Made by a program: the position numbers and the translations under genes. Below are positions 8,733 to 18,582 of a stretch of 64,000 bases of DNA, piece after piece (position 1 is the stretch's first letter; the number at the start of each line of letters is the position of its first letter). A model generated the notes under the pieces. It was given only the letters and a program-made list of their open reading frames with translations. It made no database searches and had not been told where the DNA came from. The DNA is from Paracoccus mutanolyticus (lineage in GTDB: Bacteria > Pseudomonadota > Alphaproteobacteria > Rhodobacterales > Rhodobacteraceae), in the NCBI RefSeq assembly GCF_003285265.1, contig NZ_CP030239.1:558001-622000 (forward strand), written 5' to 3'.

Positions 8733-10580
8733 ATGCTGCGCATCGACGACATATCCTATTCCATCGCCGGCCGGCCCCTGTTCGAACAGGCCAGCGCCAC
8801 CATCCCCGATGGCCACAAGGTCGGCCTTGTCGGCTCGAACGGCGCCGGCAAGACGACGCTCTTCAAGCTGATCCGGGGCGAGCTTGGGCTTGATGGCGGC
8901 ACGATCGACCTGCCGCCCCGCGCCCGCATCGGCGGCGTCGCGCAAGAGGCGCCGGGCACCGCGCTGAGCGTCCTCGACACCGTGCTGGCCGCGGATGAGG
9001 AGCGCGCGGCCCTGCTGGCGGAATCCGCCCATGCGACCGACGCCCACCGCATCGCGGACATCCAGACGCGCCTTGCGGACATCGACGCCTGGTCGGCCGA
9101 GGCCCGCGCCGCGACCATCCTGCGCGGCCTGGGCTTTTCGACCGAGGATCAGGCGCGGCCGACCAGCGACTATTCCGGCGGCTGGCGCATGCGCGTCGCG
9201 CTGGCGGGAGTGCTCTTCTCGCAGCCCGACCTCTTGCTGCTCGACGAGCCGACGAACTACCTGGACCTGGAAGGCGCGCTCTGGCTGGAAAGCTATCTGC
9301 AGCGCTATCCGCATACCGTCATCGTCATCAGCCACGACCGCGACCTGCTCAATCGCGCCGTGGGCCATATCCTGCACCTCGAAAACCGCAAGCTGGTGCT
9401 CTATTCGGGCGGCTACGACACCTTCGCGCGCACCCGCGCCGAAAAGCGCGCGCTGCAGGCCGCCGAGGCCAAGAAGCAGGAGGCGCGGCGCGCGCATCTG
9501 CAAAGCTTCGTCGATCGTTTCCGCGCCAAGGCCAGCAAGGCCGTGCAGGCGCAGGCCCGCGTCAAGATGCTGGCGAAAATGGAGCCGATCACCGCCCCCG
9601 AGGAAGCCAAGTTCCACCGCTTTACCTTTCCGCAGCCCGACCAGCTGTCGCCGCCCATCGTCTCGCTGGACGGGGTCTCGGTCGGCTATGGCGACCGGGT
9701 GGTGCTGCACCGGCTGAACCTGCGCATCGACCAGGACGACCGCATCGCGCTGCTGGGCCGCAACGGCCAGGGCAAATCGACGCTGTCGAAGCTGCTGGCC
9801 GACCGGCTGGAACCGATGGAGGGCCGGATCGCCCGATCCGGCAAGCTGCGCATCGGCTATTTCGCCCAGCATCAGGTCGATGAGCTGGAACTCGACGAGA
9901 CGCCCCTGGCCCATGTCCGCCGCCTGCGCCCGGACGAGGCGCCGCCCCGGCTGCGCGCGCGCCTGGCCGGCTTTGGCCTGATGGAGGCGCAAGCCGAGAC
10001 GAAGGTGCGCCAGCTTTCCGGCGGGCAAAAGGCGCGGCTGTCGCTGCTGCTGGCCACGATCGACGCGCCGCACCTGCTGATCCTGGACGAGCCGACGAAC
10101 CACCTGGACATCGAATCGCGCGAGGCGCTGACCGAGGCGCTGAACGACTATACCGGCGCGGTGGTGCTGGTCAGCCATGACATGCACCTGCTGAACCTGG
10201 TCGCCGACCGGCTGTGGCTGGTCGATCAGGGCGGCGTCAGCCCCTGGCAGGGCGACCTGGACGATTACCGCCGGATGCTGCTTGCGGGCGAGGAAAAGCC
10301 CGCGCCGCCAAAGCCCGAAAAGCCGGTGGTGAAGCGCCCCTCGCGCGACCAGATCCTGGAACTGCGCGCCGAGGCCCGCCGCGCCGAGGAGCGGGTCGAG
10401 AAGCTGTCGGCCATGCTGGAAAAGCTCGACGCCATCATGGCCGATCCTGCGACCTATGACGACGCGCAAAAGGCCGAAGCCTTCGGCCGCAAGCACGCCG
10501 AGGCATCCGAGGCGATGCTGCGCGCCGAAAGCCTGTGGATGGAGGCGCTGGAGCGGCTGGAGGCGGCCGAGCGCGCGTAA
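8733..10580 (+). CDS. ABC-F family ATPase (Uup/YheS-like)
   Basis: A soluble protein of 615 residues with two ABC ATPase domains and no membrane segments. Domain 1 has GSNGAGKT, YSGGWRMR and LLLDEPTNYLD; domain 2 has GRNGQGKST, LSGGQKAR and LILDEPTNHLD. A charged coiled-coil tail rich in Glu/Lys/Arg lies at about 520-610. ABC-F proteins act on ribosomes, relieving stalled or unusual translation states. The subgroup (Uup, YheS or EttA-like) is not certain, though the length and C-terminal extension fit YheS/Uup better than EttA. The frame is intact. Confidence 0.88.
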   Translation: MLRIDDISYSIAGRPLFEQASATIPDGHKVGLVGSNGAGKTTLFKLIRGELGLDGGTIDLPPRARIGGVAQEAPGTALSVLDTVLAADEERAALLAESAHATDAHRIADIQTRLADIDAWSAEARAATILRGLGFSTEDQARPTSDYSGGWRMRVALAGVLFSQPDLLLLDEPTNYLDLEGALWLESYLQRYPHTVIVISHDRDLLNRAVGHILHLENRKLVLYSGGYDTFARTRAEKRALQAAEAKKQEARRAHLQSFVDRFRAKASKAVQAQARVKMLAKMEPITAPEEAKFHRFTFPQPDQLSPPIVSLDGVSVGYGDRVVLHRLNLRIDQDDRIALLGRNGQGKSTLSKLLADRLEPMEGRIARSGKLRIGYFAQHQVDELELDETPLAHVRRLRPDEAPPRLRARLAGFGLMEAQAETKVRQLSGGQKARLSLLLATIDAPHLLILDEPTNHLDIESREALTEALNDYTGAVVLVSHDMHLLNLVADRLWLVDQGGVSPWQGDLDDYRRMLLAGEEKPAPPKPEKPVVKRPSRDQILELRAEARRAEERVEKLSAMLEKLDAIMADPATYDDAQKAEAFGRKHAEASEAMLRAESLWMEALERLEAAERA

Positions 10581-10677
10581 AGGCAACAGTTCGCGCTTTT
10601 CGCCCGCAGCGCGCCCGATGACGCTTGCCCGGCCGGCCGCTTTGGTCCAAGGGTCGCCCAAACAGACGGGATTCGCC

Positions 10678-11409
10678 ATGCTCAGACCCCTTGCCCTTGC
10701 AGCCGTGACGCTTGCCAGCCTTGCCACCGGGGCCGGGGCGCAGTCGCTGGGCGAGATTCGGTCGCTGTCCTTCGACGGGGGCATCGGCGCGACGTTCGGG
10801 CCCGATTACATGGGCGCGGACGACTATGGCACCTCGCCTTGGATCATCCTGCGCAACGGCCAGATCAACGACGCCACCGGCGAAAAGCAGGGCCTCTCGA
10901 TCCTGCCGTCGCTGGACTACCACGGCAAGCGCGACGCCGGCGACCACGACGACCTGACGGGCATGGACGACATCAGCGCGGCGGGCGAACTGGGCGTGCG
11001 GCTGAACTATGTCATGGGCGGCGTGCCGGCTATGGCGCGGTGCGCAAGGGCCTGGGCGGGCACCACGGCGTGACCGGCGAACTGGGCGCGCGGTTCCGCA
11101 ACCAGCCGCAGGACAAGCTGACCCTGACCACGGCGGCCGGTTCGCTTCGGCAATGCGGTCACCGCAGCTATTCGCGTCAGCGAGGGCGATCGCTGTCCAG
11201 GGCTATGCGCCCTATGACGCCGGCGGCGGCATCATGCCGCGCGCCTGTCGGTCGAGGCGCGCTATGAATTCCTGCCCGACACGTTGCTGATGGGCCGCTT
11301 CACCTACAGCCGCCTGCTGGGCGACGCGGCCGATTCGCCCATCGTGCACGAACGCAACCAGCCGACCTTCAGCATCGGCGTCGCGCGGCATCTGAATTTC
11401 CGCTTCTGA
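10678..11409 (+). CDS. MipA/OmpV-family outer-membrane protein (frameshifted)
   Basis: Begins with a signal peptide (LALAAVTLASLATGAGA) and continues with the MipA/OmpV start (GGIGATFGPDYMGADDYG). After about 11028 the reading moves to another frame, and again between 11145 and 11240. The C-terminal strand region (LSVEARYEFLPDTLLMGRFT, ending in HLNFRF) is well preserved, with the terminal aromatic residue usual in outer-membrane beta-barrels. MipA links murein enzymes in E. coli, but many family members are uncharacterised porin-like proteins. It is either a pseudogene or affected by sequence errors. Confidence 0.72.
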
Positions 11410-11499
11410 CGGGCGGGCGCCGGGCCTTCCGGCCCTGCGGGCTGGACCCCAGCGCCCCCCGGTCCTATATAGTCGCAGGACATTTACAGGACGCGGTGC

Positions 11500-11859
11500 A
11501 TGACCCCCGAGAACTTGCAGGAGGGCGACCCCCTCATCGCCCCTTCGACGACCGAGCATCCGCTTTACGACAGCGTCGTCGAAGCGTGCCGGACGGTCTA
11601 TGACCCCGAGATTCCGGTCAACATCTTTGATCTGGGGCTGATCTATACCATCGCCATCGACCAGGCCAACGCCGTCCGCATCGTCATGACGCTGACCGCC
11701 CCCGGCTGTCCCGTCGCGGGCGAGATGCCGGGCTGGGTCGCCGATGCCGTGGGCGCCATTCCCGGTGTCGGCCAGGTCGATGTCGAGATGACCTTCCAGC
11801 CGCAATGGGGCATGGACATGATGTCCGAGGAAGCCCGCCTTGAATTGGGGTTCATTTGA
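11500..11859 (+). CDS. SufT-like MIP18/DUF59 iron-sulfur assembly protein
   Basis: A 119-residue protein of the MIP18 family (former DUF59). It has the conserved start of the domain (VYDPEIPVNIFDLGLIY) and the reactive-cysteine motif TAPGCPVAGEMP. SufT and PaaD relatives help maturation of iron-sulfur proteins. No suf genes are adjacent in the window, so assignment is by sequence alone. It overlaps the next gene by the last bases of its stop codon, suggesting coupled translation. A TATATA hexamer lies near 11466. Confidence 0.85.
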   Translation: MTPENLQEGDPLIAPSTTEHPLYDSVVEACRTVYDPEIPVNIFDLGLIYTIAIDQANAVRIVMTLTAPGCPVAGEMPGWVADAVGAIPGVGQVDVEMTFQPQWGMDMMSEEARLELGFI

Positions 11860-12415
11860 GCGCGCGCGAGGACATGCTGGCCGGGCGGCCCTATGACCCC
11901 GGCGATGGCGAACTGGTTGCCCTGCGCCGCGTGGCCCAGGGATTGATGCGCGACTACAACGCCACGATCATCGGCGACAAGACCCGCGCCCGCACCCTGA
12001 CGCAGCTGCTGGGCAGCTGGAACGGCGTCGAGTGCCGGCGCCCTTTCACGTCGATTACGGCAAGAACATCCATTTCGGGCCCGGTTGCTTCGTCAACTAC
12101 GGCTGCTTTTTCATGGACATCTGCGAAATCCGCATCGGCGCGCGCTGCCAGTTCGGCACCGCCGTGCAGCTGCTGACCGAGGATCGGCCGCGCGATGTCG
12201 CCCGCCGCTCCAAGGGCCAGGTGGGGTCGCCCGATCAGGATCGGCGACGATGTCTGGATCGGCGGCGGCGCCTTCATCGTGCCGGGCGTGACCATCGGCG
12301 CGGGCGCGATCGTCGGCGCGGGCGCGGTCGTCACCCGCGACGTGCCGCCGGGCGCCACCGTGGCGGGCAGCACCGCCCGCACCGTGCGCAGCAGCCAGAA
12401 CGCGGAACGGGCGGT

Positions 12416-12431
<16 letters not shown>
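11856..12431 (+). CDS. Maltose/galactoside O-acetyltransferase-like enzyme (frameshifted)
   Basis: A hexapeptide-repeat sugar acetyltransferase using acetyl-CoA, similar to Maa. The N-terminal Mac domain reads ARED MLAGRPYDPGD; the left-handed beta-helix follows in a second frame (GKNIHFGPGCFVNYGCFFMD) and ends in the first-type frame (IGDDVWIGGGAFIVPGVTIG). Frame changes occur near 12033 and 12235. The start appears to be a TTG overlapping the stop of the SufT-like gene. All parts are present in order, so a functional gene with two base errors is more likely than decay. Confidence 0.8.
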
Positions 12432-13989
<1,558 letters not shown>

Positions 13990-14108
13990 TCATAACCCTG
14001 TGTCCGGGGCGGAGCGAGGTCGAGGCCCAGGACCTCGGCAGCGGAGAGTGTCAGGTCTTCTGTGTATGGGTGATTGGGTCCATGCTTCCTGAGAGGAGCA
14101 AGGGGACG

Positions 14109-14291
14109 ATGACGATTTCCAACGAGTTGCTGGACGAATGTCTCGACACCGAACGCTACCGCGTGCCGATCGACCCGGCGTCCGAGACGCGCAAGCGCGA
14201 CAACCTGGCCGCCCGCAAGGCGCAACTGGCGCGTCCGGCGGCGGCGGCGGTCGACGCCTGCAAGGCCGCCTATCCCGAGGACAAGGGCTAG
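14109..14291 (+). CDS. Small hypothetical protein with a hairpin over its ribosome-binding site
   Basis: A 60-residue, charged, soluble ORF (starts MTISNELLDECLDTERYRVP) that I do not recognise. Its ATG is 10 bases after AGGAG (14094-14098). That AGGAG forms the right arm of a short hairpin, TGCTTCCT-GAG-AGGAGCA (14083-14100, one bulged T), which could mask the site. The same frame stays open upstream to 13911 (about 66 more codons), but the strong site argues for 14109. The stop codon shares a CTAG with the stop of the convergent SDR gene. Coding status is probable, function unknown. Confidence 0.5.
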   Translation: MTISNELLDECLDTERYRVPIDPASETRKRDNLAARKAQLARPAAAAVDACKAAYPEDKG

Positions 14292-15103
14292 AACACGCCC
14301 GGCGCCAGCGGATGGCCCAGGCTGCGCCCGCCGTCCACGCGCAGGATCTGCCCGGTGACGAAGGCCGCGCCGTCGCTGGCCAGGAACTGCACCGCGTCGG
14401 CCAGTTCGTCCGGCCCGGCGATGCGCCCCAGGGGCGTCGCCGCGACCAGCTTTTCGCGCAGGCTCGGGTCCTCGCGCAGGCTGTCCTGCAAGCGGTTCGA
14501 CATGATCGAGGCGAATGCCACCCCGTTCACCCGGATGCGGTGCCGCGCCAGCGCCACGGCCAGCGACCGGGTGGCCTGGGCCTGGGCGGCGCTGGCGATG
14601 GAATAGGCCAGCATGTCGGGCTGGGGCCGGTCGGCGGCCAGCGAATGGACATTGACGATGGCGCCGTTCTGCACGGGCGCCTCGTCCTCGCGCGCCTCGG
14701 CCTGGGCCACCATGCGGCGGGCGACCATCTGCGACAGCTTCAGCCCCGAGATCATGTTCTGGCGCAGCATGTCGCCCAGAAGATCGTCGCTCAGCGACAG
14801 GGGATCGCAGGGCTGCACGGCGCGGTGGGCGTTCACCAGGATGTCGATGCGCTCGAAGGCGTCGATGCTGGCCGACACCAGGTTCGCCAGCGTCAGCTTC
14901 TGCGTCAGATCGCCCGCAAAGGCGCGCACCGGCCCGTCGGAGGCGGAAAAGCCGTCGCCCAGCTCGGCCTCGAGCGCGGATTCGTCGCTGTCGGCAAAGA
15001 CGACATTCGCCCCCGCCTCCTGGAAATGGCGGGCGATGGCCAGGCCGATGCCGCGCGCGGCGCCGGTCACGATGGCGGTCTTGCCCTGGATCGACAGGCT
15101 CAT
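14288..15103 (-). CDS. Short-chain dehydrogenase/reductase homologue lacking the catalytic lysine
   Basis: A 271-residue Rossmann protein with a good cofactor motif (TGAARGIGLA, residues 12-21) and an SDR C-terminus (GQILRVDGG). The active site is unusual. The conserved NNAG is replaced by NAHR, and the expected YxxxK reads YSIAS, so the tyrosine is there but Lys+4 is Ser; a serine upstream (NVHS) is at the normal distance. There are no indels, so this looks real. It may be a non-catalytic or altered SDR. The start overlaps the stop of the upstream methylase gene as ATGA, so the two form an operon. Confidence 0.88.
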   Translation of the reverse strand: MSLSIQGKTAIVTGAARGIGLAIARHFQEAGANVVFADSDESALEAELGDGFSASDGPVRAFAGDLTQKLTLANLVSASIDAFERIDILVNAHRAVQPCDPLSLSDDLLGDMLRQNMISGLKLSQMVARRMVAQAEAREDEAPVQNGAIVNVHSLAADRPQPDMLAYSIASAAQAQATRSLAVALARHRIRVNGVAFASIMSNRLQDSLREDPSLREKLVAATPLGRIAGPDELADAVQFLASDGAAFVTGQILRVDGGRSLGHPLAPGVF

Positions 15104-16113
15104 GCGCGGCGTCCTTTCGCGGCTTTGGCGCCGGGCCTGCGGGCGCCGGTGGCGGTCAGGATCTTGAAGCGGGTGTCGCCGCCGATCTCGGCCACATCGC
15201 CGAAATGCTCGCGCAGCGCCTGTTCATAGGGCAGGTGCCGGTTGGCGACCATCCAGAGCCGCCCCGCCCCGGTCAAAAGCCCGGCGGCGGCGCGGATGAA
15301 CCCGGCGCCCAGCCGGGGATCGGCGGCGCGGCCATCGTGGAAGGGCGGGTTCATCACCACGCCGTTCACCGGCTCGGACAGGCGGAAATCCAGCGCATCG
15401 GCCCAGTGGAACCGGGCGCGGGGATCGGTGACATTGCGCCGGGCGCAGTCCAGGGCCACGGCATCGGCCTCGACCAGGTGAAGCACCTCGACGCCCGGAT
15501 GGGCCAGGACCTGCGCCGACAGCCAGCCCCAGCCGGCCCCCAGATCGACCATGCGGGTCGGCAGTTTGTCGGGCAGATGCGCGGCCAGCGCGACCGAGGC
15601 CGGGTCGGGCCCATCCGCCGAAAAGACCCCCGGCCGCGTCACGAAGCCGGGGGCCGCCTGATGATCCTGCGCGGCCCAGTCGGCGGGCAGCCAGCCGGGT
15701 TCGGGCAGCGTCACGCGAAAGATCTTGCCATGCGCGCGGGACTGGATGCCATCGACTGGGGCCAGGGCGCGCACTTCCTTCAGCACGCTGTCCACCCCGT
15801 CGGTCTTTTGCCCGTCCACCCACAGCGAGGCGCCGGGGGCAAGATGCGCCGCCGCCTGGGCGATGCGGGCGCGCGCCTCGGCCCGGGCGCGGGGCAGAAA
15901 GACCACCGCCGCGTCAAAATCGCCCTCGGGCGCCGTCACCGGGGCCAGGCCGCGCGCCTTCAGCGCCACAAATTCGGGGAAAAGGCGCTGCACGACCCGC
16001 GTGCGCGCCGGATCGAAACGGTCAAGATCGCTTGCCGCGCCTGCGCCGATCAGCAGCAGCCGCCCCTCCGGCGGGGTATCGCCGAAAACAAGCTCCAGTC
16101 GGGAACCAGCCAA
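15100..16113 (-). CDS. RsmC-like class I SAM-dependent rRNA methyltransferase
   Basis: A 337-residue protein with the RsmC two-part build: a degenerate N-terminal methylase-like half and a catalytic C-terminal half. The SAM-binding motif is DLGAGWGWLSAQ near residue 190, and the catalytic NPPF near residue 252 is typical for guanine-N2 methylases such as RsmC (16S G1207). Substrate assignment is by family. It is the first gene of a pair with the SDR and lies just before clpS on the same strand. The frame is intact. Confidence 0.85.
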   Translation of the reverse strand: MAGSRLELVFGDTPPEGRLLLIGAGAASDLDRFDPARTRVVQRLFPEFVALKARGLAPVTAPEGDFDAAVVFLPRARAEARARIAQAAAHLAPGASLWVDGQKTDGVDSVLKEVRALAPVDGIQSRAHGKIFRVTLPEPGWLPADWAAQDHQAAPGFVTRPGVFSADGPDPASVALAAHLPDKLPTRMVDLGAGWGWLSAQVLAHPGVEVLHLVEADAVALDCARRNVTDPRARFHWADALDFRLSEPVNGVVMNPPFHDGRAADPRLGAGFIRAAAGLLTGAGRLWMVANRHLPYEQALREHFGDVAEIGGDTRFKILTATGARRPGAKAAKGRRA

Positions 16114-16116
16114 TGT

Positions 16117-16434
16117 CTACTCTTTTTCCATGGTGCATTGCAGCGGATGCTGCTGGCGGCGCGCAAGTTCCATCACCTGGGCCACCTTGGTTTCGGCGAT
16201 CTCGTGCGAAAACACGCCGACGACCGCCACGCCCTTGCGGTGGACGGTCAGCATGATCTCGATCGCCTGGGCGCGGGTCATGTTGAACAGCCGCTCAAGC
16301 ACATGCACGACGAATTCCATGGGGGTGAAGTCGTCGTTCAGCAGCAGGACCTTGTAAAGCGGAGGACGCTGCGTGCGGGGCTTGGTCTTGACCGCCAGAT
16401 CGACATCCTCGCGGTCGCCGGGTCGTTGGGTCAT
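16117..16434 (-). CDS. clpS: ATP-dependent protease adaptor ClpS
   Basis: A 105-residue N-end-rule adaptor that hands substrates to ClpAP. Conserved elements are [13 protein letters not shown], the MLTVHRKG helix region and the C-terminal AQVMELAR. I start at the ATG at 16434 ([10 protein letters not shown]), giving normal length; the frame is open further upstream but that part has no ClpS similarity. clpA is not next to it, as the neighbour across the 222-bp gap is a divergent carboxypeptidase gene. Confidence 0.93.
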   Translation of the reverse strand: MTQRPGDREDVDLAVKTKPRTQRPPLYKVLLLNDDFTPMEFVVHVLERLFNMTRAQAIEIMLTVHRKGVAVVGVFSHEIAETKVAQVMELARRQQHPLQCTMEKE

Positions 16435-16656
16435 CTGCGGTCTGGTCACGTCGCCTGCATCGCCTGGGGAAAGGATCAGGGCCTGAATATAGGGGCTTTT
16501 GCCCCTGATGTAAGCCCCCGTCGCCGAATCCGCCCCGCAGCTGCCCGGCGCGCATTTCACAACCTCAGGCAGAATTCCGGCGAAACTTGCCAAAGTTATG
16601 GTTTCCGTCATGCCGCATCCGTGATATTGTCTGTTCATTAACGAAGGGTCCGCAAA

Positions 16657-18315
16657 ATGAATGGACCCTCAGAGGCAGAAGAGACCGGGACAGTGACCAG
16701 CATCGCCAGAAACGTCCGTTTGGGCCTTATGGTCCTATTCGCCTGGGCCATGCCCATGGCGGTTGCCGCCGCACCATTCGCAGCCTTCGTTATGGATGCG
16801 CGAACCGGCCAGGAAATGTATTCGCAGAATGCCGACACGCGGCTGCATCCTGCCTCGCTGACCAAGATGATGACGCTTTACATGGCCTTCACGGCCATCG
16901 AGCGTGGTCAGGTCCGGCTGGACAGCAAGTTCCTTGTGTCCCAGCACGCCGCGTCCCAGCCGCCGTCCCGCCTGGGGCTGAAGCCGGGGCAGCGGATCGA
17001 ATTGCGCTATCTGATCCGCGCCGCCGCGGTGAAGTCGGCCAATGACGCGGCCACCACCATCGGCGAGGGGCTGGCCGGCTCTGAGCCCAAGTTCGCCGCC
17101 CAGATGACCGCGATGGCCCGCGCCCTGGGGATGCGCAACACGAACTTCCGCAACGCCAACGGCCTGACGGTCGAGGGGCATTACTCCAGCGCGCGCGACA
17201 TGTCGCTGCTGGGGCGGCGGCTGTTCTATGATTTCCCGCAATACTACTCGATCTTCTCGCGCCGTACGGCGGATGCGGGAATCGCCACCGTCTCCAGCAC
17301 GAACAAGCGCTTCCTGGACAGCTACGAAGGCGCGGACGGCATCAAGACCGGCTATACCCGCGCGGCCGGCTTCAACCTGACGGCCTCGGCCAAGCGCGGC
17401 TCCAAGCGCATCATCGCGACGGTGCTGGGCGGCAATTCCACGGCGCATCGCAACGCGGTCATGGCCCAGTTGCTGGACGCAGGATTTGGAAAGGCCCCCA
17501 CCCGTGTGCGTGAGGTGAAACCTGCGGCGCCGGCCCTGGTGGCCGAGCGCGGGCAGGGGGCGCCGGGCCAGGTTGCGCCGGTTCCGGCGCGCTCGCCGCC
17601 TTCCTGCCGCTGCGATGCGCCGGCGCAGGCCTGCGGCGCGCGCCTCGTCCGCGGGGCTGGTCACCGGCGGCCATCGCGCAGCCGGCAACCGGCGCAGGCC
17701 GATGCCGGCGCCTCCGCCAGCGGCCGCCCGGCCCGCAAGCCCGCAGCCGTCGCCTCGGCCTCGACCAAGGGCAGCGACGACCTGGGCATCTCTTCGGCCC
17801 GACCCACCGGCCGCCCCGAGGGCGATTCGGGCAGCGACGCCGGCACCATCGCGGCCAAGCGCCCGGTGCCCGCACCGCGCCGCGACGAATCGGCCAGCCT
17901 TGCGCCCGCTGCGGACGTGCCCTCGCTGTTCCTGCTGGATCAGGTTGCCCCGGCGGCCCCGCAGATGGCGCTGGCCGAAACGCCGCCGCCCGCGCCGCGC
18001 GGCGACGCGATCATCCTGGCCTCGCTGGCCCCCGAAACGGCGGAAGAGCCCGCGCCGCAGATCGTGTCCCGCTCGACCGGCGGGCGCGGCTATGGGGTTT
18101 CGCTGGGCCTTTACCGTTCGCGCCACGAGGCCGAGCAGCTTTTGCTGCGCACCGCCCTGCAAGACAGTGCGGCGCTGGGGAACGCGGTCAGCCGCGTCGC
18201 CGACACGCGCCGCGGATTCCAGGCGAATTTCGAAGGCATGTCCCGCCAGATGGCGGAACTGACCTGCGACCGCCTGGCGGCACGCCAACAGGACTGCACC
18301 GTCATCGGGCAATAG
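16657..18315 (+). CDS. D-alanyl-D-alanine carboxypeptidase (PBP5/6 type) with C-terminal SPOR domain
   Basis: A periplasmic peptidoglycan enzyme trimming the terminal D-Ala of stem peptides. It has a signal sequence, SxxK (SLTK near residue 67), SxN (KSANDA near 127) and KTG (GIKTGYT near 229). A long Ala/Pro-rich linker (about 285-470) precedes a SPOR-like domain (about 480-552) that would bind denuded septal glycan. A GTG at 16693 would place the signal peptide at the very N-terminus and may be the real start. The linker contains the 43-bp block shared with hemF at 17598-17640, which may be a foreign insertion. Confidence 0.88.
   Translation: MNGPSEAEETGTVTSIARNVRLGLMVLFAWAMPMAVAAAPFAAFVMDARTGQEMYSQNADTRLHPASLTKMMTLYMAFTAIERGQVRLDSKFLVSQHAASQPPSRLGLKPGQRIELRYLIRAAAVKSANDAATTIGEGLAGSEPKFAAQMTAMARALGMRNTNFRNANGLTVEGHYSSARDMSLLGRRLFYDFPQYYSIFSRRTADAGIATVSSTNKRFLDSYEGADGIKTGYTRAAGFNLTASAKRGSKRIIATVLGGNSTAHRNAVMAQLLDAGFGKAPTRVREVKPAAPALVAERGQGAPGQVAPVPARSPPSCRCDAPAQACGARLVRGAGHRRPSRSRQPAQADAGASASGRPARKPAAVASASTKGSDDLGISSARPTGRPEGDSGSDAGTIAAKRPVPAPRRDESASLAPAADVPSLFLLDQVAPAAPQMALAETPPPAPRGDAIILASLAPETAEEPAPQIVSRSTGGRGYGVSLGLYRSRHEAEQLLLRTALQDSAALGNAVSRVADTRRGFQANFEGMSRQMAELTCDRLAARQQDCTVIGQ
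17598..17640 (+). repeat. 43-bp block, inverted partner of 13114-13156
   Basis: Exact match to the reverse complement of 13114-13156. It lies in the low-complexity linker of the carboxypeptidase gene, where the protein reads an atypical Cys-containing stretch ([14 protein letters not shown]) unlike the Ala/Pro linker around it. Confidence 0.85.
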
Positions 18316-18337
18316 ATCCTGACCAAAGGCGCTTCTG

Positions 18338-18362
18338 AACCCGGCTTCGGCCGGGTTTTTTC
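18338..18362 (+). terminator. Rho-independent terminator after the carboxypeptidase gene
   Basis: AACCCGGC-TTCG-GCCGGGTT stem-loop followed by a run of T, 23 bases after the stop. It also faces the end of the convergent ccoS gene. Confidence 0.9.
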
Positions 18363-18405
18363 TTGTGCGGAGCCGGGCGCTTCCCTGCCCCGCCCGGTCG
18401 CGCCA

Positions 18406-18564
18406 TCAGGGCTTGGGCCGGTCGTCCCATTCGTTGCTGAGGATGCGTTCCGCGTCGCCCTTGGGATCGTCGTACTGGCGTCCGTTCAGCGCCCAGACGA
18501 AGGCCAGCAGGCCCAGCCCGCCAAGCCCCAGCGAGACGGGGATCAGGATGGCAAGGATCTCCAT
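18406..18564 (-). CDS. ccoS: cbb3 oxidase maturation protein CcoS
   Basis: A 52-residue membrane protein, begins MEILAILIPVSLGLGGLG and has one hydrophobic helix followed by the CcoS-type WALNGRQYDDPKGDAERIL and an acidic tail. CcoS is needed to insert haem and copper into the catalytic subunit of cbb3 oxidase. It is the last gene of ccoGHIS, 18 bases after ccoI. It is short enough to be missed by length-filtered gene finding. Confidence 0.93.
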   Translation of the reverse strand: MEILAILIPVSLGLGGLGLLAFVWALNGRQYDDPKGDAERILSNEWDDRPKP

Positions 18565-18582
18565 GGGCGTCCCTTCCTGTGT

